DNA from: JBAZZQ01 sp041658725
GTDB taxonomy: Bacteria; Planctomycetota; Phycisphaerae; JAAYCJ01
Assembly (NCBI GenBank): GCA_041658725.1
Contig: JBAZZQ010000037.1
Span: 1 to 41,346, forward strand
Direction: 5' to 3'
Length of the DNA: 41,346 bases
The notes beneath the pieces were generated by a model. It was not told the origin of the DNA and searched no databases. It saw only the letters and a program-made list of their open reading frames with translations. Positions 8,968 through 17,100 of this stretch are shown piece by piece. The position numbers were made by a program, and so were the translations under genes. Position 1 is the first letter of the stretch. The number at the start of each line of letters is the position of its first letter.

Positions 8968-9050
8968 GGTGGCATGGGCAATTCTTATTGCCCGTGTCTT
9001 TTACCCGTACACGCAGAAGACACGGGCAATAAGAATTGCCCATGCCACCC
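8967..9050. repeat. 34-bp perfect inverted repeat (palindromic element, copy A)
   Basis: 8967-9000 and 9017-9050 are exact reverse complements over 34 nt with a 16-nt loop. Each arm also contains a smaller palindrome (GGGCAAT...ATTGCCC), so several folds are possible. A second copy of the same family is at 12694-12781. It lies 10 nt beyond the priA stop codon and downstream of the FHA gene, so it may help end both transcripts. Confidence 0.9.
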
Positions 9051-9060
9051 GAAATATATT

Positions 9061-11124
9061 TTACAGCAAATCCACCGGATCAACGTCGATAATGACTTCT
9101 TTTCGTGTCAGTTTAAACGTTTCGTCATTTCGAGCGCGGGTGAGGAAATCCTTCATAATCGAAGCAGTTGCGCATTTGATCAAAATCTGATACCGATACC
9201 GATTCCGCAGTCGGCCCATGACGCAGGGGTTCGGACCGATGACAAAAACACCTTTGACGGTTTTAGCGATTTCGTTCAAATGGCGCGCTATCTCGCTGCC
9301 GATTGTTTTTACCTGAGTGATTTTAGCATGCTGAATGACGATTCGTGTCAGCCGGGCGAAAGGCGGCAGAGCGAGTTTTTTGCGGATCGAAAGTTCACCG
9401 TCGGCGAATCTTTTGTAGTCGTGATTCAGGGCCGCTTGAATGGCAGGGTCCTGGAGGTTGTAACTTTGCACTACGACCAAGCCGGCATGGTCAGCCCTAC
9501 CGGCTCTTCCTCCCACTTGAGCGAGCAACTGGAACGTCCGCTCCCCTGCCCGAAAATCCGGCAGCGATAAAGCCAAATCCGCCGACAAAACACCGACCAA
9601 CGCCACATTCGGAAAGTCCAGACCTTTGGCAATCATTTGCGTGCCAACCAAAACATCGGTTTGGCCTTCCGCGAAGGCTTTTAACGTGTCTTCATAGTCC
9701 GAGGACCGGGTCATGGAGTCCTGATCCATCCGCGCAAGTTTCATTTCCGGGAATTTACGATGCAATTCTTCTTCCACCCGCTGTGTGCCCAGTCCGAACT
9801 TGTTCATCTTATGGCCGCAACGGTCGCATTTTTCCGGAACGTTCACTTTCGCAGAACAGTGATGACACATCGCGCGATCTGTGGCTTTATGATAAACCAT
9901 TCGTGTTCCGCAATTGGGACACACCAGGACATATTTACAGCTTGGGCAAAAAACATATCCGGCGAACCCGCGGCGGTTGAGAAGCAGCATGATTTGCTTG
10001 CCCTTATCGAGTATATCTTTGATTTTGCTTTCCAACAGCCGGCTCACCAAATGCACACCTTTCCGCTCGAACATCTCCTGCTGCATATCCACCAGCATCA
10101 CAGGCGGCATAGGTAAATCCGCAACCCGTTTCGGCAGAGCCAGGTATACCCAAGCCGAATTGGTTTGACTATTGTAATAAGTTTCCAGCGACGGCGTGGC
10201 CGAACCAAGAATGATCGGGACGCCTTCGATCTGGGCTCGCTTGATGGCCAGATCGCGGGTGTTAAAACGAGGCGATTGCATATTTTTATAACTCGGCTCC
10301 TGCTCCTCATCCACGACGATCAGCCCTAGTTTCGGCACAGGAGCAAACACCGCGGAACGAGTTCCAATAACCACATGCACCTGCCCCTCCGCAACCGCCT
10401 GCCATGTGGCTCGACGCTGGGATACCGTCAGACCACTGTGCAGAACCGCCACTTTATCGAACCGCTGGGCCAACCGCTGAATCATCTGGGCCGTCAGAGC
10501 AATTTCCGGCACAAGGTAAATCGCGCCTTTCCCCTGGTCCAAAATGCGTTGAATAGCTTTAATGTATAATTCCGTTTTTCCCGATGCCGTCACTCCGTGC
10601 AAAAGCATCACGAGAAAATTTTCCGCGTCAACGGCGCGATTGATCTGGCTCATAGCCTTCTGCTGATCGTCGTTCAACCCAAAGGTAGGCTCCTCCCTCG
10701 GCAATTCTTTAATATAAGGTTTGGTTCGAAGTGTTTTCCCCGCCGAGTTGATGATGGCGGAAGGTATCGCGCTACTAAGCGATAAGCCGATTGGACTGAC
10801 GTAATAATCCGAAAGCCATTGCGCCAATTCCAATAATTTCGAGGAAAAAAAAACACGATCATCCAGGATTCGAAGAATCGGTTTTAATGAACTGGACCAG
10901 TTTTGTTCGGAGATTTTCAGGACATAAGCCCGATACTGCCGGTTGGACCTGCTTACAGGCACTTCCACGAGCATACCAGGTTGAAGTTTATCCGCCATCT
11001 CGGATGGAACAAGGTAACTGTACGTCTTGTCCAGCGGAGCATCCAGTGCAACCTGGGCAATACGGCCTGAGTGAACAATCGGAATCGAATTTACCTGGGC
11101 TTCCGGAACTTTCGCCCAAGGCAT
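9061..11124 (-). CDS. priA: Primosomal replication-restart helicase PriA
   Basis: PriA reloads the replisome at stalled or repaired forks. An N-terminal DNA-binding region (APLDKTYSYLVP) precedes the superfamily-2 helicase core: Walker A GVTASGKTE and DEEQ Walker B (LIVVDEEQEPSYK). The motif RRGFAGY leads into the eight-cysteine zinc region typical of PriA (CPSCK, CPNC, CHHC, CDRC). The C-terminal helicase half has QMIAKGLDFPNV and GRAGRADHAGLV. An upstream in-frame GTG (11154) exists, but ATG 11124 has AAAGGA about 9 nt upstream and gives 687 residues, close to the usual size. The gene is single and convergent with the FHA gene. Assignment is secure; only the start is uncertain. Confidence 0.95.
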   Translation of the reverse strand: MPWAKVPEAQVNSIPIVHSGRIAQVALDAPLDKTYSYLVPSEMADKLQPGMLVEVPVSRSNRQYRAYVLKISEQNWSSSLKPILRILDDRVFFSSKLLELAQWLSDYYVSPIGLSLSSAIPSAIINSAGKTLRTKPYIKELPREEPTFGLNDDQQKAMSQINRAVDAENFLVMLLHGVTASGKTELYIKAIQRILDQGKGAIYLVPEIALTAQMIQRLAQRFDKVAVLHSGLTVSQRRATWQAVAEGQVHVVIGTRSAVFAPVPKLGLIVVDEEQEPSYKNMQSPRFNTRDLAIKRAQIEGVPIILGSATPSLETYYNSQTNSAWVYLALPKRVADLPMPPVMLVDMQQEMFERKGVHLVSRLLESKIKDILDKGKQIMLLLNRRGFAGYVFCPSCKYVLVCPNCGTRMVYHKATDRAMCHHCSAKVNVPEKCDRCGHKMNKFGLGTQRVEEELHRKFPEMKLARMDQDSMTRSSDYEDTLKAFAEGQTDVLVGTQMIAKGLDFPNVALVGVLSADLALSLPDFRAGERTFQLLAQVGGRAGRADHAGLVVVQSYNLQDPAIQAALNHDYKRFADGELSIRKKLALPPFARLTRIVIQHAKITQVKTIGSEIARHLNEIAKTVKGVFVIGPNPCVMGRLRNRYRYQILIKCATASIMKDFLTRARNDETFKLTRKEVIIDVDPVDLL

Positions 11125-11211
11125 TTCTAATTGTCCTTTTGTTTCCTTATTCACTTTATAATACTCTTAACGATATGCTAATTCTTGAAACCGCAACTAT
11201 GATTTGGGCAT

Positions 11212-11250
11212 AAAAAAACCCCACGCAGAGGAGAACAACTGCGTGGGTTT
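11212..11250 (-). terminator. Strong intrinsic terminator on the minus strand upstream of priA
   Basis: Reading the minus strand, CCCACGCAG (complement of 11239-11247) pairs with CTGCGTGGG (complement of 11220-11228) across a 10-nt loop. AAA/TTT pairs extend the stem, and the run of seven T (complement of 11212-11218) follows. It isolates priA from transcription entering from the right. Confidence 0.8.
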
Positions 11251-11296
11251 AAGGAGAATGCTCTCTGTGTGTGTGGTGTTTGGCATCTCTCTCTGG
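11212..11296 (-). ncRNA. Candidate small RNA with two anti-Shine-Dalgarno motifs and intrinsic terminator
   Basis: The minus strand ends in a textbook intrinsic terminator (arms 11239-11247 and 11220-11228, then seven T). It is far from the end of any recognised gene, so a short transcript should end here. Upstream in that transcript is UCUCCUU (complement of 11251-11257), and the terminator loop carries UUCUCCU (complement of 11229-11235). Both are complementary to Shine-Dalgarno sequences, as in known translation-repressing small RNAs. A TTGCAT (complement of 11324-11329) and an A/T-rich GATATATA about 19 nt later could be a weak promoter. The 5' end is a guess. An in-frame peptide starting at the ATG complementary to 11284-11286 is possible, so a leader peptide is the main alternative. 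Confidence 0.4.
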
Positions 11297-11425
11297 TATA
11301 TATCGTACACCCTTCCTCCAGAAATGCAAGATATTATTTTTTTATTTTTAAAATTATTTTGGCTTCGATGTTTATTTTGCAATATTAATATTTATTCACT
11401 CACACGCAGGTTTCAGGGCCATTTT

Positions 11426-11544
11426 TAACCGTTCAGAGTAGGGACAACCCTTGTGTTCGCCCTTCTGAATGTGGTTTGGACGATAAACAAAGAGGGTGAA
11501 CACAAGGTTCACCCCTGCAAAAGTCGAGACGATCTGAACGGTTA
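11426..11544. repeat. 119-bp inverted-repeat element
   Basis: TAACCGTTCAGA (11426-11437) and 11533-11544 are perfect 12-bp inverted repeats. Inside, 11441-11462 and 11493-11514 form a second, imperfect inverted pair sharing CTTGTGTTC/GAACACAAG. No coding frame lies inside. The structure resembles the other nested palindromic elements in this window but the sequence differs. Confidence 0.6.
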
Positions 11545-11555
11545 CCATTTTTTTT

Positions 11556-11579
11556 CTTGGCGTCTTGGTGTCTTGGCGG
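11556..11579. repeat. Three tandem 8-nt units
   Basis: CTTGGCGT, CTTGGTGT and CTTGGCGG follow one another, upstream of hypE. This is a short degenerate tandem tract of the kind dispersed in intergenic DNA; no function is seen. Confidence 0.5.
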
Positions 11580-11609
11580 TTAAAAAGAAATTCAGAATGA
11601 GAAAAAAAG

Positions 11610-12614
11610 ATGGATAAGATACAACTGGCGCATGGCGGGGGCGGAAAATTGACCGATGAGTTGATCGATCAAGTCATTTTAAAATATCTGCCGCGTCCGG
11701 CTGTGCTGCTGGATAGCGCCATTTTGGAAACCGACGGGACGGCTATCGCGTTTACTACGGATAGCTATGTGGTTAGTCCGATATTTTTCCCGGGCGGAGA
11801 TGTGGGAAAGATGGCGGTGTTCGGGACTTGTAACGATCTGGCGATGGCTGGGGCGGTGCCGGTGTCGCTTAGCTTGGCGCTTATTATTGAGGAGGGATTT
11901 GAAATTGAAAAGCTGGAGCGGATTATGCAGAGCGTTGGGCTGGCGGCGAAGGAAGCCGAGGTAACTATTGTTACCGGCGATACTAAAGTTGTTGCTTACG
12001 GGCAGGCGGATGGGATTTATATTAATACCGCCGGGATCGGCCGGGTGATTTCCGGGGCGGATATTGGATTTAATCGGATCGAGGAAGGGGATAAGATATT
12101 GCTCAGCGGGACGATCGGGGATCATGGATTGGCGATCATGGCGAAGCGAGAAGGATTGAGTTTTAGCACACCGATTGTGAGCGATGTGGCGTCGGTGGCA
12201 GGTTTGGCGAATGAGCTGATTCGGAAACTGGGGGGGAAAGTAAAATTTCTTCGCGATCCGACGCGGGCAGGGTTGGCGGGGGTTTTGGTGGACATCGCTT
12301 CAAATACCCGCCGGGAAATTTTTATTCAGGAACGGGCGATTCCGGTGAAACCGGGGGTAAAGGCGGGGGCAGAAGTTTTGGGATTCGAGGTTTTGGACGT
12401 GGCGAATGAGGGGAAATTCGTGGCAGTAGTTAAGGACGATGCCATCGAGGAGGCACTTGAGATTTGTCGAAAGCATCCTTTGGGAAAAGCGGCGAGTGTC
12501 ATCGGGACAGTGCATCAAACATCCTCGTCCGGCCGTGTGGTTATGGAAACGTTGATCGGCGGGAAACGGATTGTTCAAAAACCTTATGGCGAACAATTGC
12601 CGCGAATCTGCTGA
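11610..12614 (+). CDS. hypE: Hydrogenase maturation protein HypE
   Basis: HypE dehydrates the carbamoyl group received from HypF on its C-terminal cysteine to thiocyanate, which supplies the CN ligands of [NiFe]-hydrogenase. The 334-residue protein has the N-terminal HGGGG motif and an ATP-binding PurM-like core (DSYVVSPIFFPGGDVGKMAV, GDTKVV, DPTRAG). It ends precisely in PRIC, the HypE signature with the active cysteine last. SelD and PurM relatives share the fold but not this tail. No other hyp gene or hydrogenase is in the window, so it acts with genes elsewhere or is a stray. Its start lacks a strong Shine-Dalgarno. The G-rich third-position use on the coding strand looks different from its neighbours, which could hint at transfer. 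Confidence 0.95.
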   Translation: MDKIQLAHGGGGKLTDELIDQVILKYLPRPAVLLDSAILETDGTAIAFTTDSYVVSPIFFPGGDVGKMAVFGTCNDLAMAGAVPVSLSLALIIEEGFEIEKLERIMQSVGLAAKEAEVTIVTGDTKVVAYGQADGIYINTAGIGRVISGADIGFNRIEEGDKILLSGTIGDHGLAIMAKREGLSFSTPIVSDVASVAGLANELIRKLGGKVKFLRDPTRAGLAGVLVDIASNTRREIFIQERAIPVKPGVKAGAEVLGFEVLDVANEGKFVAVVKDDAIEEALEICRKHPLGKAASVIGTVHQTSSSGRVVMETLIGGKRIVQKPYGEQLPRIC

Positions 12615-12693
12615 AGTATATAATCGCGTATAATTATTCACGACGTCATTGCGAGCATCTAACCGGCTCCGCCAGCGATATTCACAACGAACT

Positions 12694-12781
12694 GGGTGGC
12701 ATGGGCAATTCTGATTGCCCGTGTCTTTTTTCCCAATCCACGCCTGGAAGACACGGGCAAGAAGACTTGCCCATGCCACCC
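12694..12781. repeat. 34-bp inverted repeat (palindromic element, copy B)
   Basis: Arms 12694-12727 and 12748-12781 match at 31 of 34 positions, with a 20-nt loop. The left arm differs from that of copy A (8967-9000) by a single base. The loops are also similar (both with CCC and a CACGC core). Confidence 0.9.
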
Positions 12782-12800
12782 CAAAACATCAGTTCCTTAG

Positions 12801-12858
12801 GAGCGCAGCGAAGCAATCTCATTTGTTGGCGACAAGACGAGATTGCTTCGCTGCGCTC
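12801..12858. repeat. 20-bp perfect inverted repeat
   Basis: 12801-12820 and 12839-12858 are exact reverse complements over 20 nt with an 18-nt spacer. The GCGCAGCGAAGCAATCTC type sequence is a dispersed palindrome known from many bacterial genomes. Confidence 0.85.
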
Positions 12859-12898
12859 GCAATGACAATATGTCCTTTTGATTATACGCGGTTATATA

Positions 12899-13621
12899 TT
12901 AGTCCCAGGGAGCAGGGGTTTTGTGTTTTTTTGTTAGCTTTGGAAACGCAGAATTGGTTGTCGGGGTGCGGGAGTCCCAGAAGTCGTTTAATTTTGACGG
13001 TTTGTACCAGTGGGGGAGTTGATCGGGAGTGATCTCCGGCCAGAGGCCTCGAAGATTTTTGCGAGCGTCAGACTCCATTTGGATAAATTGTCGCATTCGC
13101 GGATGTTTGAAGCGTGTTTCCGCGTAGGCGAAGCCTTCGGTGAGAGCGAGTTCGTTATACATTCGTCCGTCGGGAAGATAGGCGTAGGCGAGGAGCCTTC
13201 CGAATTTTTCCCGGGTGTAGCCTTCGATTAATTCGAGGCGGATTTTTTTCCCTGCCATTAATTTTCGGGCAAATTCCGCAGCTTGGTAACCGTAATAAAC
13301 GGCGGGTTTTCCGGAATGGGGGATTTCAGGGGTGTCGATTCCCCAGAGACGAATGCGTGTGTACGCTTTGGGTTTTTGGGATTTTGGGTCGGGAATTCCG
13401 ATGTCGATCGTATCGCCATCGACTACCTTGACGCAGGTAAAAATCCGATTGTTGTAACGTGAATAGTCGTCATCGGCGATTGCGGTGGCGGCGGATTTTT
13501 CGTTTTGGCAACCCCATAGGCGAAGCGCGATTAAAGGTAGGATCACTGCCAGAACCGCTAGACGTTTACGTAAGACATGCTTGGCAAGCAAAGCTGCTAA
13601 ATAATTGTTCGGTGGGGGCAT
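12899..13621 (-). CDS. Staphylococcal-nuclease-like (SNase/thermonuclease) protein, exported
   Basis: 240 residues. After a basic N-terminus, a hydrophobic helix (~21-36) ends in LWGC (Cys38), a signal sequence or an imperfect lipobox. The SNase fold follows with the catalytic set visible: VVDGDT (metal-binding Asp), RIRLWGIDTPE (Arg and Asp) and TREKFGRLLAY (Glu and second Arg). It should hydrolyse nucleic acid with Ca2+ outside the cytoplasm. It begins 15 nt after the preceding lipoprotein gene and is the last gene of the type II secretion operon, so it may be a substrate of that system or a surface scavenging nuclease. AAAAGG lies upstream of ATG 13621. Family call is firm; location and link to secretion are inferred. 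Confidence 0.9.
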   Translation of the reverse strand: MPPPNNYLAALLAKHVLRKRLAVLAVILPLIALRLWGCQNEKSAATAIADDDYSRYNNRIFTCVKVVDGDTIDIGIPDPKSQKPKAYTRIRLWGIDTPEIPHSGKPAVYYGYQAAEFARKLMAGKKIRLELIEGYTREKFGRLLAYAYLPDGRMYNELALTEGFAYAETRFKHPRMRQFIQMESDARKNLRGLWPEITPDQLPHWYKPSKLNDFWDSRTPTTNSAFPKLTKKHKTPAPWD

Positions 13622-13636
13622 TTTGGGTTTAACCTT

Positions 13637-14152
13637 TTAATCCGCGACGGAAACAGATATGGGAACAATCCTGGATTGCAGAACTTTTTGGTCGGTCCGG
13701 ATAAATTCGGCACGGAGGTAAATGCCGGTTCCATGGGGATGCAGATTTTTCCAGTAAAGCACCATCTGATGACAAACGATTCCGAATCCCTGCCGGACCA
13801 CGGATTTAACGAAATCGTCCGGAACCAGGGTCCACTTGTAAATCTCTTTGTCATCCAAAGTCCCATCGGGTAATTTTTCTCGCCTCATCAGATGAAAGAT
13901 CATGGTTCCCTTGCCTGCGACAAATTTGGGCTCATTTGGCCTTAAAAGCATTACCCGCACGGAGATGCCGTCAGGCTGCTTATCGCCATCTTCATCCACC
14001 AGAGGCAATTGCACCATCAGGGAAACCCAGTTGATGTCCTCATAAAAGATCGGGGGTTTATCGACCGGACCACTGGCGCGGTTGGCCGATTGACAGCCGC
14101 CGATCAGGGCCGCAAGGGTCAGATATTTTGCGCATTTTAATAAATAAGTCAT
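13637..14152 (-). CDS. Lipoprotein translationally coupled to the giant secretin
   Basis: 171 residues from ATG 14152, which overlaps the secretin stop codon by one base (TAATG), a clear sign of coupled translation. An upstream in-frame start at 14185 lies within the secretin gene and is less likely. The N-terminus is a lipoprotein signal (TLAALIGGC, lipid Cys20). The mature part is probably a beta-rich domain (WVSLMVQLPLVDEDGDKQPDG...). I do not recognise the family. Its position directly after gspD suggests a secretin-associated lipoprotein, such as a pilotin-like assembly factor, but nothing in the sequence proves it. Confidence 0.8.
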   Translation of the reverse strand: MTYLLKCAKYLTLAALIGGCQSANRASGPVDKPPIFYEDINWVSLMVQLPLVDEDGDKQPDGISVRVMLLRPNEPKFVAGKGTMIFHLMRREKLPDGTLDDKEIYKWTLVPDDFVKSVVRQGFGIVCHQMVLYWKNLHPHGTGIYLRAEFIRTDQKVLQSRIVPISVSVAD

Positions 14153-17100
14153 TATTGATCGCACGTTCGCTGTAAAGATTTCCAAAGTTGGTCATAGCAT
14201 TTGGGCTTGCCGAAAAGTGGCACACCCTTTTGTATCTCATTATATTCATCTTCCTGCCCCGGTTGAGTGGCGGGCAGGGAGGTCGGAATTCCTTCTTCGT
14301 CGTAGACCTGCCGGAGTTTACCCATCAATTGAGATTCTCGAACTTCACGGGGAAGAAGTTGCATCATATCTCGCTCTTCCTCGGAAAGCGATCTGGCCTT
14401 TTCCACGGAATCGGCGATTTTGGGGGTCAGGACGATAAGAAGTTCTGATCGTGTGTCTTCGTCGGACACGCTTTTGAAGGCATGGCCGATGAACGGAATA
14501 TCGCCCAGGAAGGGCACTTTGGTTTCCGAATGCGACCGGCGTTTGGTAATCAACCCACCGATGACCACTGTTTCACCGTCTTTAATCGTCACGTTGGTTT
14601 CTAGTTTGTCTTCATTGATGATGGTAGCGTTCAATCCCTGGGCGATCTGCACGCTTGAGTTACTGATGGAAGAAACTTCCGGAGCCACCTTGAGGTTGAT
14701 GTAACCTTCCGAATTGATGTGCGGAGTTACTTTTAAAATCACTCCGACTTTCTGATAGCTTATGGAGGTGGAAAGATTTCCGGTGATTCCGGAACTGACC
14801 GTTCCGGTTGGAACGGGGACACTTTGTCCGATCTGGAGAGTTGATTCGGTATTATCTCTGGCCAATATCTGTGGCCTGGAAATGACGGTGGTTTTTCCAT
14901 CGGTATTCAGTGCCCGCAGGAGGAGGTTGAAATCCTCACTGTGAATGGAAAAGACAACCCCTCCCGCCCCGGAGCCAGCGGCTCCGACGTCGGTCCCGAT
15001 CACAATATCACGCCCGGGTCCGATTCCTGGTGCGGTCTGGTTTTTGGTAAAGGCCATATCCTGGCTGACGGCTTCGAATCCATATTCGATTCGACCGGTC
15101 AGGCTGATTTCAATAATCATTGCCTGGATCAGAACCTGCGAGGGTGCGATATCGAGTTCATCGATGATTTTTCGGACGGTGGTGAAATATCTGGGTGAGG
15201 CCTGCAAAATCAACTTTCGTGTGGTGTTATCGGCGACGATATTTACCTGCTGCTCCATGAGCCGCTCCGGGGCGATGCCTTCCTTGCCATAGGCTGTCTG
15301 CAACAATTCCAATTGGTTTTTAAATAAAGTCGTCACGGCTGTTTGAATCGTGTCCGCATCGCCGTTTTTGAGGGTAATGACTTCCGTCTGGAGTTGCTTG
15401 ACCGCTGCCGCGTCGAGCTGGCGAATCACTTTTTCCGCCAATTTCATATAACCGGGAGTGGCGCTGACGAGGAGTGAATTGGTGCGTGTATCGGCGGTAA
15501 CGGCGAGATTTTCCCGCTGTCCAGCCGTGGCTTCACCGCCCGCCTCTCCAGCGAGGGACAACGATGGCGCTGATGTAGTCCCGCCCCCACCTCCACCACC
15601 TTTACCCCCTTTGCCGGTCAACAGTTCTTCGATGGTCTTTTTCATCTGCGTCGCATCGGCGTTTATCAGGGCAAAGGCTTTGATTTCGAGAGATGGGGCT
15701 TGGGCGTCAATGTTTTCGGCGAGACTCCGGATCAACTCGATGGTATCCTGTGGGGCCACCGCAATCAGAAGATTGGTCGCCTTTTCCCCGTAAATAAAGA
15801 CCTGGTCCTTCAAAGCCCGCTGAAACAGAGTTTGTCCTTCTGGGGTGTGTCGGATGAATTCAAGGATGACCGCTTGTTTCAGCCCCGCCTGGTCCTTTGT
15901 AGGATTCATCACCTGCATGATCGCTGTGGCGAGTTCGCCGGCATCGGCGGACTTGAGTGGAACGACGGCTATCTGCATTTTTTTGGTAATGGTCATGGTG
16001 TCGAGTTTTTTGACGATCATCCTGATTTCTTTGAGAGTCGAGGTCCCCGCCGAGACGATCAGCGTATTACTCCGCGGCTCGGGAATAATGACGGGCACGG
16101 AGGGAGGAAAACCGGGCTGGGTTTGAGTTGGGGGTAATTTGACTTGAGTTCGCTCTTTAAAGAATTTATCCAACATTTCTCCGGCGGTGGTGGCATCGAT
16201 ATTGATCAAGTGAATCAGGACGGGTTCGGAGCCTGGGGTTGGCGCGTAATCGAGTTTCTTGACAAGGGCAACTATCATATCGAAATCTTCGGGGCCGGCA
16301 CTGACTAGGAGTGCGTTCATTCGCTCATCGGCAAGGATGACGGACTTACCTCGTTTTGCCGCGCGATCGTCTCCGAGATCCTTGACCCGACTGGTACGGG
16401 CATCGGTCATTTCCTGGATCAATTTGCTCAAGTCCTTGGCAACGCCATTTTTGAGTCCGATGGTTCGAATGGGATAGAGGATCCCCGATTGCTGCTGGTC
16501 CAGTTGCCCGATCAGGACTTCAATGAGTGCCAGGCTTGTTTCCTGGCCGCTGGCGATGACCGTATTACTGGCTTTATCCGCGGCGATGGACACGCTATAA
16601 ACAAGCGCCTGCCCGGTGGTATTGGTGGGGACGCCTTCGTTGTGGGCGGTTCCCGGTACTTTTGTCAGTTTTTCACCCTTCGAGAAAATGTCGGCAAGGG
16701 TTTTCTGGATTTCCTGGGCATCGGCCGACTTGAGAGGATAAACCCGAACGCGGACATCTTCCGCCAACGGGACGGTATCCAGAATCGTGGCGATATGCCT
16801 AAGGATACGGTTGTTGTCGGGAGTGGAGAGGATCAAAATGGACTGAGAAGGTTTGTCGGGAATAATTTTTATGGGCTTTTCCAGGTCCAGGGTTCCTTTT
16901 TCTCCCGCATGTTCCATGACGACCTTAAGCCGGTTGAGCATTTCCGTTCCAGCTCCCCCCTGAGTTGGTTTTTGTACCGTCAGATCGGTAAGGATTTTTC
17001 CCAGGGCATCGGCATCCGCCTTTTTCAACCGAACGATTTCCATTTCGGATGTGGCAAAGAATGGAACGGTGTCGAGAGTGGTAATGAGTTGTTCGATCTG

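Larger units (their letters stand above)
8658..9060. other. 403-bp non-coding gap made of hairpins between convergent genes
   Basis: No coding frame is supported between the FHA gene and priA. The gap holds three separate palindromes (8787-8822, 8943-8967, 8967-9050). It also holds a partial inverted copy of the 8941-8980 segment around 8689-8716, sharing GGCATG and CAACGCCGTGAACT. It looks like a stack of relict repeat units. Confidence 0.7.
12617..12898. mobile_element. ~280-bp nested palindromic MITE-like element
   Basis: The ends are imperfect inverted repeats of about 19 bp, with core TATATAAYCGCGTATAAT (left 12617-12635, right 12880-12898, 17 of 19 matching). Inside are the 34-bp inverted repeat at 12694-12727/12748-12781 and a perfect 20-bp inverted repeat at 12801-12820/12839-12858. 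GTCATTGCGAGC (12645-12656) also matches, inverted, GCTCGCAATGAC near the right end. It starts 2 nt after the hypE stop and ends right at the stop codon of the convergent nuclease gene. No coding frame is seen. Mobility is inferred from architecture. Confidence 0.65.

Noticed and set aside
11204..11428. Plus-strand frame MLSVCVVFGISLWYISY after AAGGAGA at 11251-11257
   Set aside because: The ribosome site is only 1-2 nt from the ATG and the downstream sequence is A/T-rich low complexity. The terminator on the opposite strand explains the region better.
11610..12614. Selenophosphate synthetase SelD or a thiamine-phosphate kinase for this gene
   Set aside because: The fold is shared, but the exact PRIC C-terminus and HGGGG start are HypE signatures and the SelD Cys/Sec motif is absent.
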